A stretch of DNA of 64,000 bases from Janthinobacterium sp. 61 (GTDB lineage Bacteria > Pseudomonadota > Gammaproteobacteria > Burkholderiales > Burkholderiaceae_D): the NCBI RefSeq assembly GCF_002846335.1, contig NZ_PJMQ01000001.1, forward strand, positions 4,960,001 through 5,024,000, given 5' to 3'. The notes beneath the pieces are model-generated. The model ran no database searches and was not told the DNA's origin. It was given only the letters and a program-made list of their open reading frames with translations. A program made the translations under genes and the position numbers. The first letter of the stretch is position 1, and each line of letters starts with the position of its first letter. Shown piece after piece: positions 1 to 6,762 of this stretch.

Positions 1-1425
1 GAGCCGCTATTTCGCCAATTGTATGCGGCCATCAAGGCAGCCATCCTCGATGGCCGCATGAGTCCCGGCATGCAGTTGCCACCCACGCGCGACTTTTGCC
101 ATCTGCTGGCCGTGTCGCGCCAGACGGTGCTCAATGCCTATGCGCTGCTGACGGCGGAAGGTTATCTCGATGGCGCCGTGGGACGCGGTACTTTTGTCAG
201 CGTCGACGTGCCTGTGGCCGCGCCGGCCGGCAAGACCGAGGCGCCGGGTCTGCTACGGCCCCTGTCAGCGCGCGGGCAGGGCGTGGTGACGGCCATGCGC
301 CAGGTGGCATACCACCGTGGCCCACTGCGCGCTTTCCGTGTCGGCATGCCGCGCATCGACCATTTTCCGTTTGACGTGTGGAACCGCCTGGAAGCGCGGC
401 GCTGGCGTCGCCCCGACCACCAGTTCGGCTACAGCGATCCGGCCGGCTACCTGCCACTGCGCGAGCTGCTGTGCGTGTACCTGAAGGCGTCGCGCGGCGT
501 GCATTGCACGCCGCAGCAGATCGTGATTACCTCGGGCTCGCAGCAGGCGCTGTTCTTGCTGTCGACCATCCTGCTCGCGCCGGGCGATGCGGCCTGGATG
601 GAGTCGCCCGGCTACCGGGGCGCCAGCGGCCCGCTGCGCGCCGCTGGCGCGCGCGTGTTTCCCGTCCCCGTCGATGCGCAGGGACTGGATGTGGCATATG
701 GCGTGGCGCACTGTCCGCAGGCGAAGCTGGCCTACGTGACGCCATCGCACCAATTGCCACTGGGCGTGAGCATGAGTTTGCCCCGCCGCCTGGCCTTGCT
801 GGCCTGGGCCGCACAGAACAAGGCCTGGCTGGTGGAAGACGATTACGACAGCGAATACCGCTACACGGGCGCGCCGCTGGCCTCCCTGCAAAGCCTGGAC
901 CGGGCCGGCTGCGTGGTGTACGTGGGCACCCTGTCAAAAGTGATGTTCCCCGGCCTGCGCCTGGGCTATATGGTGGCGCCGCCCGCGCTGGCCGAAGCGC
1001 TGGTGCAAGCCAAGGCCGTGATGGACCGCCACACGGCCATCGTGCCGCAGATGGCGCTGGCTGACTTCATCGCCGAGGGCCATTTTGGCCGGCATATCCG
1101 CCGCACGCGCGACAGCAATGCCGAGCGGCGCGACCTGCTGGTGCGCGGTATCGCGCGCGAACTCGACGACCAGCTCGCATGCGGGCCGGCCGACAGCGGC
1201 CTGGAATTGTGCGCGTATTTTCGCGGCGGCCACGATGAAGAAACGGTCTCGCGCGAGGGGCTGGCACGGGGAATTGAATTGCGCCCGCTGGGGCACTATG
1301 CCGACCCTGACGCCGGCGCCGCCTGCGCCACCCCGCCAGGACTGCTGCTGGGCTTTGCGGCGATTCCCCCGGCCGAGATGGCGCACGGTTTGCTGGAACT
1401 GGGGCACATCCTGCGCGGCCGATAA
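1..1425 (+). CDS. MocR-type GntR/aminotransferase regulator, 5' end outside window
   Basis: Transcriptional regulator with an N-terminal winged-helix GntR domain and a C-terminal aminotransferase-fold domain that binds PLP (MocR/PdxR family). The frame is open from base 1 (EPLFRQLYAAIKAAILDGR, the usual first helix of a GntR domain), so the TTG at 19 is not the true start and the gene is cut by the window edge. The recognition helix region reads LPPTRDFCHLLAVSRQTV. The aminotransferase half shows SGSQQAL, VEDDYDSEYRY and the Schiff-base segment TLSKVMFPGLRLGY, with the PLP lysine codon at 937-939. Such proteins often control vitamin B6, amino-acid or efflux genes, usually divergent neighbours; that neighbour would lie outside the window. 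The target is unknown. Confidence 0.9.
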   Translation, partial: EPLFRQLYAAIKAAILDGRMSPGMQLPPTRDFCHLLAVSRQTVLNAYALLTAEGYLDGAVGRGTFVSVDVPVAAPAGKTEAPGLLRPLSARGQGVVTAMRQVAYHRGPLRAFRVGMPRIDHFPFDVWNRLEARRWRRPDHQFGYSDPAGYLPLRELLCVYLKASRGVHCTPQQIVITSGSQQALFLLSTILLAPGDAAWMESPGYRGASGPLRAAGARVFPVPVDAQGLDVAYGVAHCPQAKLAYVTPSHQLPLGVSMSLPRRLALLAWAAQNKAWLVEDDYDSEYRYTGAPLASLQSLDRAGCVVYVGTLSKVMFPGLRLGYMVAPPALAEALVQAKAVMDRHTAIVPQMALADFIAEGHFGRHIRRTRDSNAERRDLLVRGIARELDDQLACGPADSGLELCAYFRGGHDEETVSREGLARGIELRPLGHYADPDAGAACATPPGLLLGFAAIPPAEMAHGLLELGHILRGR

Positions 1426-1448
1426 ACTATACTGGCGTTTGCCCGCAC

Positions 1449-2027
1449 ATGAAGAACACGACCATGACCACCATCCGCTGCTCCTGGGCCAATCCGGCCA
1501 ATCCCCGCTATCTCGCGTATCACGACACGGAGTGGGGCGTGCCCTGCCACGACGAGCGCCGGCTGTTCGAGATGCTGAACCTGGAAGGTGCGCAGGCGGG
1601 ACTGAGCTGGGAAACCATCCTCAACAAGCGCGACACTTACCGCGCAGCCTTTGACGGCTGGGACGCGGAAAAGATCGCCGCCTATGGCCCGGAGAAGGTG
1701 GCGCAGCTGCTGGCCGACCCCGGCATCGTGCGCAACCGCCTGAAGGTGGCGGCAGCCATCACGAATGCGCAAGCCTATTTGCGCCTGCGCGCGGAAGGCC
1801 AGACCCTGGACAGCTTTCTGTGGGCCTACGTCGATGGCCAGCCCATCGTCAACAGCTGGCAGCCCGGCGACTTCCCGTCCAAGACGGCCTTGTCGGACAG
1901 GCTCTCGAAAGACTTGCTCAAGCGGGGCTTCAAATTTGTCGGCTCGACCATCATCTACGCCTACATGCAGGGCATCGGCATGGTCAACGACCATGCGCCT
2001 TCCTGTTTCTGCCGCGCGGAGCGCTGA
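1449..2027 (+). CDS. tag: DNA-3-methyladenine glycosylase I
   Basis: Base-excision repair enzyme that removes 3-methyladenine from alkylated DNA. The 192-residue protein has the family's normal length. It shows the N-terminal RCSWA motif, the YHDTEWGVPCHD block, ...EGAQAGLSWETIL.. (helix-hairpin region) and the C-terminal zinc-ligand segment NDHAPSCFCR. A second ATG at 1464 (MTTIRCSW) is an alternative start and matches better where most Tag proteins begin. The stop codon overlaps the ATG of the next gene (TGATG at 2025-2029), so it is probably translationally coupled to mnmC. The family assignment is secure. Confidence 0.95.
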   Translation: MKNTTMTTIRCSWANPANPRYLAYHDTEWGVPCHDERRLFEMLNLEGAQAGLSWETILNKRDTYRAAFDGWDAEKIAAYGPEKVAQLLADPGIVRNRLKVAAAITNAQAYLRLRAEGQTLDSFLWAYVDGQPIVNSWQPGDFPSKTALSDRLSKDLLKRGFKFVGSTIIYAYMQGIGMVNDHAPSCFCRAER

Positions 2028-3658
2028 TGGCCCACGTGCTCGTCGTGCTCGACACGGATTTCGACGGCGCGCGCTTTGGCGCCGCCTGTGGCGCCCATGG
2101 CGGGCGGCGCCTGCACTACATCGCGCTGGCGCCGCGTCCCGTCGATGCCAGCCATTTGCCGCAGGAATGGCGCGTGCAATGGCCGCCCTGCGTGCCTGGC
2201 CAGCACCGCATGGTCTCGCGCGATGGCCTCGTCACGCTCGATGTGCTGATCGGCCAGCCCGATGCCTGCCTGGCGCAATTGGCGGCGCGTGTCGATGAAG
2301 TGCACCTGGCCTGGGTGCCGGCAGCCATGCCGGTGCTGGCGCGCCTGATGGTCGATGGCGCGCGCCTGCAGGCCGTGCACCTGGACGAGGCGCAGCGCGC
2401 GGAGTTGCAAAAAAACGGCTTTGTTTTTGACGAGAGCCGATTGCGTGCCGTGTTTTATGCGCGGCGCGGCGAGCACGCAGCCTTCACCGCGCCCGAGCGT
2501 CGCGCCATCGTCATCGGCGCGGGCGTGGCCGGCGCGGCTGCCTGCGAACGGCTGGCCGCGCGCGGCTGGAAGGTGACCCTGGTCGAGCGCCACGCGCAGC
2601 CTGCCAGCGAAGCGTCGGGCAACCTGGCCGGCATCTTCATGCCGCTGATGTCCAAGGATGACAATATCGCCACGCGCCTGGTGCGCGCCGCCTACCTGTA
2701 TTCGCTGGGCCGCTGGAAAGACCTGGGCGGCATCGGCGCCGCCATCGAGGGTGTGCAAAGCGGCGTGCTGCACCTGGCGCGCGACGGCGCGCATGCGCAG
2801 GTGCAGCGGCAGATCGCCGCCAGCGGCCTGTATCCGCGCGAATTCGCCCGCTGGCTCGAAGCGCCCGAGGCGACCGCCATGCTGGGCGCACCGGCGCCCG
2901 ATGGCGCCTGGTGGTTCGAACAGGGCGGTTGGGCGCGCCCGTCTTCCATCTGCGCGGCCATGCTCGATGCCTGCGGCGCCTTGCTCACGCGGCGCTTTTC
3001 CAGCAGCGCCCTGCGCCTGGAGCGTGGCGATGAGGAATGGCTGGTGCGCGATGCCGAAGGCGGCTTGATCGCTGCGGCGCCCACCGTCATCCTGGCGGCG
3101 GGCACGGGAGCGGTCGATTTCGCGCAAGCGGCGCACCTGCCGCTGGACGCCGTGCGCGGCCAGGTCACGCACCTTGCCGAAGGCAGTCTGCCATCCTTGC
3201 CGTTTGTCGTCTGCCGCGAAGCCTACATGACGCCGGCGCACCAGGGCATCGTGTGCGTGGGCGCCAGCTACGATGCGGACGCGGATGCCGAGGTACGCGC
3301 ATCGAGCCAGCACGAGAATATCCACAAGATCGCCGCTATCCTCGATGTGCCGGCGTTTGACGCGCCGCTGGCCGGGCGCACGGGCTTTCGCTGCATGGCG
3401 CCGGACCGCCTTCCGCTGGCGGGCGCCTTGCCCGACCCGGGCGTGCCGGGCCGCTGCGAACGCTTGCGCGACGTGCCCCGCTGGCCAGGCCTGTTTGGCT
3501 TGCTCGGTTATGCCTCGCGCGGCTTGATCTGGGCGCCGCTGGCGGCCGAGTTGCTGGCTTGCCAGCTGGAGGGCGAGCCGCTGCCGCTGGAGAGTCAATT
3601 GGCCGCTGCGCTTGACCCAGCGCGCTTTTTATTACGAGAGCGCCGTAGAGCATATTGA
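2027..3658 (+). CDS. mnmC: MnmC-type FAD-dependent tRNA-wobble-uridine oxidoreductase with degenerate methyltransferase domain
   Basis: MnmC makes mnm5(s2)U34 in tRNA: its C-terminal FAD domain converts cmnm5U to nm5U and its N-terminal domain methylates the product. The ATG at 2027 overlaps the tag stop, giving 543 residues against about 670 in E. coli. From about residue 160 the FAD domain is well conserved (VIGAGVAGAAACERLAARGW, SGNLAGIFMPLMSKDD, GRTGFRCMAPDRLPLAG). The first ~160 residues still align with the methyltransferase (RLHYIAL, PGQHRM, GLVTLDVLIG). However, the SAM-binding glycine loop is missing and the family DGFAP motif is replaced by LAWVPAAMP. I infer oxidoreductase activity only; methylation would need another enzyme. 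The reading frame has no internal break. Confidence 0.88.
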   Translation: MAHVLVVLDTDFDGARFGAACGAHGGRRLHYIALAPRPVDASHLPQEWRVQWPPCVPGQHRMVSRDGLVTLDVLIGQPDACLAQLAARVDEVHLAWVPAAMPVLARLMVDGARLQAVHLDEAQRAELQKNGFVFDESRLRAVFYARRGEHAAFTAPERRAIVIGAGVAGAAACERLAARGWKVTLVERHAQPASEASGNLAGIFMPLMSKDDNIATRLVRAAYLYSLGRWKDLGGIGAAIEGVQSGVLHLARDGAHAQVQRQIAASGLYPREFARWLEAPEATAMLGAPAPDGAWWFEQGGWARPSSICAAMLDACGALLTRRFSSSALRLERGDEEWLVRDAEGGLIAAAPTVILAAGTGAVDFAQAAHLPLDAVRGQVTHLAEGSLPSLPFVVCREAYMTPAHQGIVCVGASYDADADAEVRASSQHENIHKIAAILDVPAFDAPLAGRTGFRCMAPDRLPLAGALPDPGVPGRCERLRDVPRWPGLFGLLGYASRGLIWAPLAAELLACQLEGEPLPLESQLAAALDPARFLLRERRRAY

Positions 3659-3694
3659 TTCTGGTCTTTTTCTAATTCACCCCCCAAACAAGTT

Positions 3695-3725
3695 CCGGGG
3701 TCAGACGCGGCGGGTCTGACCCCGG
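3695..3725. repeat. REP-like perfect inverted repeat (GGGGTCAGAC family)
   Basis: CCGGGGTCAGAC (3695-3706) and GTCTGACCCCGG (3714-3725) are perfect 12-bp arms around a 7-nt loop, in the 197-nt gap between mnmC and the rhodanese gene. From memory, GGGGTCAGACC palindromes are abundant dispersed repeats in beta- and gammaproteobacteria. No T-run follows, so a terminator role for mnmC is possible but not shown. Confidence 0.7.
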
Positions 3726-3750
3726 CTTTACGCTGCAATATCTCCATATA

Positions 3751-3806
3751 CGTTTTTCAGCTTTCCAAACTCTTTTTAATTTGTTTTCCGAACAACATAA
3801 GTTCGC
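3751..3806 (+). promoter_or_regulatory. Upstream control region of the rhodanese/acetyltransferase operon
   Basis: AT-rich stretch ahead of the sulfur operon. It contains CGTTTTTCAG (3751-3760), repeated exactly upstream of the encapsulin gene at 5789-5798, and a dyad CGAAC-N7-GTTCG (3789-3805) enclosing ACATAAG, loosely like CysB-site halves. No clear -35/-10 pair could be fixed. It is a candidate operator region only. Confidence 0.3.
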
Positions 3807-3855
3807 TACAGTGGACGTGTGCTGGTTTTTGACGACGGAATATAGAGGTGGAACG

Positions 3856-4353
3856 ATGGCTGCTGCAGAACTGATTTTCGACCCTCGTGCCGCGCACGGC
3901 GAGGCGGCCTTTGATGAAGTGCTCCATCTCGCGCGTGTCCAGGCGCAGGCCCAGGGCTTGCCGTATGCGGGCATCGTCAGCGCGCAGGATGCATGGCAGC
4001 TGGTGCAGGCTGGCAAAGCCGTACTGGTCGATGTGCGCACCAACGAGGAACGCACTTTCGTCGGCTACGTTCCCGCCTCGCTGCACGTTTCGTGGGCGAC
4101 CGGTACGTCCATGAACCGCAATCCCCGCTTTGTGCGCGAACTGGAAGCGAAGGTGGGTGGCAAGGATGTCGTCGTGGTGCTGCTGTGCCGCAGCGGCAAG
4201 CGCTCTGCCGCAGCAGCCGAAGCGGCGGCCAAGGCGGGTTTCACGCACGTCTTTAATATCGCGCAAGGCTTCGAGGGCGATCTCGACGCGCAGCAGCAGC
4301 GTGGCCACAGCGGCGGCTGGCGCTGGCATGCGCTGCCCTGGCTGCAAGATTAA
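3856..4353 (+). CDS. Rhodanese-domain sulfurtransferase of the sulfur-encapsulin island
   Basis: Single-domain rhodanese of 165 residues. It would pass sulfane sulfur through a cysteine persulfide on the active-site loop CRSGKRS, nucleophile Cys111. The conserved first motif VLVDVRTNEERTFVGYVP and the GFEGDLDAQ ending are present. The ATG at 3856 is preceded by AGAGGTGG; the frame stays open upstream to a TTG at 3781, which has no ribosome site. About 45 residues precede the catalytic domain and are not recognised. There is no signal peptide, so it acts in the cytoplasm. It lies 19 nt before the serine acetyltransferase and 1.5 kb before the encapsulin gene, the set described around Family 2A encapsulins. 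A role in handling stored or released sulfur is inferred from that context. Confidence 0.88.
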   Translation: MAAAELIFDPRAAHGEAAFDEVLHLARVQAQAQGLPYAGIVSAQDAWQLVQAGKAVLVDVRTNEERTFVGYVPASLHVSWATGTSMNRNPRFVRELEAKVGGKDVVVVLLCRSGKRSAAAAEAAAKAGFTHVFNIAQGFEGDLDAQQQRGHSGGWRWHALPWLQD

Positions 4354-4372
4354 ACCTCTTCCCGGAACCACC

Positions 4373-5359
4373 ATGAACCAGCGAGCCCTTCCCCCTGCTT
4401 CCCTTGCCGCGCAGCCGCAATGGGAACTGCACCAGATCGTCGACGAATTGCGCGCCGTGCGCGCGCAGTGGCGCCTGGGGCTGGCCAGCAGCCAGGAGTG
4501 CGGCGCGCGCGAATTCCCGTCGCGCCAGCACTTGCGCGATATCGTCGGCGCCCTTTGCGCGGCCCTGTTTCCCATGCGCCTGGGCCCCCTCGACCTGCAG
4601 CAGGAGAGCGAAGATTTCTTCGTCGGCCATACGCTCGACACGACCTTGACGGGCCTGCACGAACAGGTGCGGCGCGAACTCAGTTACCACGCGCGCCAGC
4701 ACGGCTTGCAGCAGACGGTCTCCATCGAACAGCAGGCGCTGGCCATCGTGCAGCGCTTCGCCCGCGCGCTGCCGCGCATCCGCGCCCAGCTCGACACGGA
4801 CGTGGCGGCTGCCTTCCATGGCGACCCGGCCGCGCACAGCGTCGATGAAGTGCTGCTGTGCTATCCGGGCATCCTGGCCATCATCCACTACCGCCTGGCC
4901 CATACCTTGTACGCACTGGGTGCGCCTCTGGTGGCGCGCATCATCGCCGAAGTGGCCCATTCGCAGACGGGCATCGACATCCATCCTGGCGCCATTATCG
5001 GCAGCAGTTTTTTCATCGACCATGGCACGGGCGTGGTGATTGGCGAGACGGCCGTCATCGGCGAAAGGGTGCGCATTTATCAAGCGGTCACCCTGGGCGC
5101 CAAGCGCTTTCCCGCCGGCGCTGACGGCGTGCTGAAGAAGGGACTGGCGCGCCACCCCATCGTGCAGGACGACGTGGTCATCTATGCGGGCGCGACGATC
5201 CTGGGACGGGTGACCATCGGTCAGGGCTCCGTCATCGGCGGCAATGTCTGGCTGACCCGCAGCGTGGCACCGGGCAGCCATGTCACGCAAGCGCACAACC
5301 AGCAGGAGGCACCGGACTTGTCGGCGCCATCCCAACCCGCTTTTGCCCACCACCCATGA
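4373..5359 (+). CDS. Serine O-acetyltransferase, EpsC/SrpH type
   Basis: Transfers acetyl from acetyl-CoA to L-serine, giving O-acetylserine, the carbon acceptor for cysteine synthesis. It has 328 residues from the ATG at 4373. An all-helical N-terminal half is followed by a left-handed beta-helix of hexapeptide repeats with the SAT signature: HSQTGIDIHPGAIIG, the catalytic-histidine region FFIDHGTGVVIGETAVIG, AVTLGAKRF, and VVIYAGATILGRVTIG. The long N-terminus and the Pro/His-rich tail are typical of EpsC-like rather than enteric CysE proteins. It sits between rhodanese and XRE genes on one strand and is probably co-transcribed with both. O-acetylserine supply would support the cysteine that the encapsulated desulfurase consumes. 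Confidence 0.92.
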   Translation: MNQRALPPASLAAQPQWELHQIVDELRAVRAQWRLGLASSQECGAREFPSRQHLRDIVGALCAALFPMRLGPLDLQQESEDFFVGHTLDTTLTGLHEQVRRELSYHARQHGLQQTVSIEQQALAIVQRFARALPRIRAQLDTDVAAAFHGDPAAHSVDEVLLCYPGILAIIHYRLAHTLYALGAPLVARIIAEVAHSQTGIDIHPGAIIGSSFFIDHGTGVVIGETAVIGERVRIYQAVTLGAKRFPAGADGVLKKGLARHPIVQDDVVIYAGATILGRVTIGQGSVIGGNVWLTRSVAPGSHVTQAHNQQEAPDLSAPSQPAFAHHP

Positions 5360-5366
5360 GGACAGC

Positions 5367-5591
5367 ATGTTGATCAAACAGTTTGGACTGGCCGTGCGCC
5401 AGTTGCGCGAAGGGCAAGGCTGGTCGCAGGAACGCCTGGCCGAAGCGGCCGACTTGAACCGCTCCTTCATCGGCGAAATCGAACGTGGCGCCGCCACGCC
5501 GTCGCTGCTGACGGTGGAAAAACTGGCCGGCGCCTTGGGCATCGGCCTGGCGGGATTGATGGCCCGCTGCGAACCGGAGCTGGTGGATTAA
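5367..5591 (+). CDS. Small XRE-family DNA-binding regulator
   Basis: A 74-residue protein that is essentially one helix-turn-helix domain: QLREGQGWSQERLAEAADLN, then RSFIGEIERGAATPSLLTVEKLAGALGIGL, the classic HTH_3 layout. The ATG at 5367 lies 8 nt after the acetyltransferase stop, with GAGGAC upstream; the frame is open further upstream but only inside the preceding gene. No ligand or oligomerisation domain is visible. Its place between the cysteine-supply genes and the encapsulin unit suggests local control of the island, possibly through the element shared by both upstream regions. That is an inference. Confidence 0.88.
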   Translation: MLIKQFGLAVRQLREGQGWSQERLAEAADLNRSFIGEIERGAATPSLLTVEKLAGALGIGLAGLMARCEPELVD

Positions 5592-5832
5592 AAACAGGTA
5601 AAAGGCATAACAGAACCGTAGCGAGCGGCAGTGAGTTGTGGCCGAGAAGCGCAGCTGTGCAAATGTACGGGGCCGCCGAGACAGTGAGCATCGCAGGCTG
5701 CAAATCGCGACGCGCAGTAGGTTTGGTTAAGCGTGTTTTGATGGCGATAGCATGTTGAGAGAAAAGGGGAGACGTCCGATACTTTATTCGTTTTTCAGAT
5801 AAGCATATTCACTTTTCTCATCAGGAGTAGTC
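5592..5832. promoter_or_regulatory. Leader region upstream of the encapsulin gene
   Basis: These 241 nt carry no credible gene. The first 130 nt are GC-rich and look like a dispersed intergenic element, though no second copy is in this window. The last 70 nt are AT-rich and contain CGTTTTTCAG (5789-5798), identical to a decamer upstream of the rhodanese gene, followed by ATAAGCATATTCAC. The ribosome site is TCAGGAGTAGTC before the ATG at 5833. It probably holds the encapsulin promoter, but no -35/-10 pair stands out. Confidence 0.4.
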
Positions 5833-6762
5833 ATGGCTGAAGCAACAGAGAGCCAGTTTGCGCTGGGCGATAACGCCGCGCGCCAGCTGGCCAATGCAAG
5901 CAAGAGCGTCCCCCAGTTATCCACAATCACGCCGCGCTGGCTGGTGCACCTGCTGCAATGGTTGCCCGTGGAAGCGGGTATCTACCGCCTGAACCGCGTG
6001 AAAAACCCGAAGGATGTGCGCGTGGCCTGTTCGCAGCGCGACGAGTCGGAATTGCCGCAAACCTTCGTCGACTACGACGACCAGCCGCGCGAATATTTTC
6101 TCAATGCCGTCAGCACGGTGCTCGACGTGCACACCCGCGTATCGGACCTGTACAGCAGCCCGCACGACCAGATCAAGGAGCAACTGCGCCTGACCATCGA
6201 AACGATCAAGGAGCGCCAGGAAAGCGAATTGATCAACAATCCCGACTACGGCCTGCTGGCCAGCGTGCATGACGATCAGCGCATCTTCACCTTGACGGGC
6301 GCGCCCACGCCGGATGACCTCGACGAACTGCTGACGAAAGTGTGGAAGGAACCGGGCTTTTTCCTCGCCCACCCGCTGGCCATTGCCGCTTTTGGGCGAG
6401 AATGCACGCGCCGCGGCGTGCCGCCTCCCACCGTCAGCCTGTTCGGTTCCCAGTTCCTCACGTGGCGCGGCGTGCCTCTGGTGCCGTCCGACAAACTGCC
6501 CATCGAAGACGGCAAGACGAAGATCATTTTGCTGCGTGCGGGCGAACAGCGCCAGGGCGTGATCGGCTTGTTCCAGCCTGGCCTGGCGGGCGAGCAAAGC
6601 CCGGGCCTGTCCGTGCGCTTCATGGGCATCAACCGCCACGCGATTTCGTCCTACCTGATTTCGCTGTATTGCTCGCTGGCCGTGCTGACCGACGATGCGC
6701 TGGCCGTACTGGAAGACGTGGAGATCGGTAAATACCATGACTACCCAGACACCTACAAGTGA
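5833..6762 (+). CDS. srpI: Family 2A encapsulin shell protein (SrpI-type, sulfur storage compartment)
   Basis: HK97-fold capsid-like protein that should assemble into a protein nanocompartment. At 309 residues it has the usual Family 2A length and lacks the cyclic-nucleotide-binding insertion of Family 2B. Recognisable blocks include the N-terminal helix region (FALGDNAARQLANASKSVPQ), TPRWLVHLLQWLPVEAGIYRLN (given here only in part), FLAHPLAIAAFGRECTRRG, TVSLFGSQFLTWRGVPL, and the C-terminal NRHAISSYLISLYCSLAVLT. Characterised SrpI shells package a cysteine desulfurase and store elemental sulfur. The cognate desulfurase follows and overlaps by 26 nt (6737-6762), so the two are co-translated. 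Expression under sulfur limitation is known for cyanobacterial SrpI; here it is only a suggestion. Confidence 0.9.
   Translation: MAEATESQFALGDNAARQLANASKSVPQLSTITPRWLVHLLQWLPVEAGIYRLNRVKNPKDVRVACSQRDESELPQTFVDYDDQPREYFLNAVSTVLDVHTRVSDLYSSPHDQIKEQLRLTIETIKERQESELINNPDYGLLASVHDDQRIFTLTGAPTPDDLDELLTKVWKEPGFFLAHPLAIAAFGRECTRRGVPPPTVSLFGSQFLTWRGVPLVPSDKLPIEDGKTKIILLRAGEQRQGVIGLFQPGLAGEQSPGLSVRFMGINRHAISSYLISLYCSLAVLTDDALAVLEDVEIGKYHDYPDTYK

Noticed and set aside
1961..3598. 545-residue minus-strand frame opposite mnmC
   Set aside because: Antisense shadow; mnmC carries a conserved FAD domain in the plus strand.
4253..5542. 429-residue minus-strand frame opposite the serine acetyltransferase
   Set aside because: Antisense shadow with no recognisable motif; hexapeptide repeats are plain on the plus strand.
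5833..6762. Phage capsid remnant
   Set aside because: No other phage genes are nearby and the downstream cargo desulfurase identifies it as an encapsulin.
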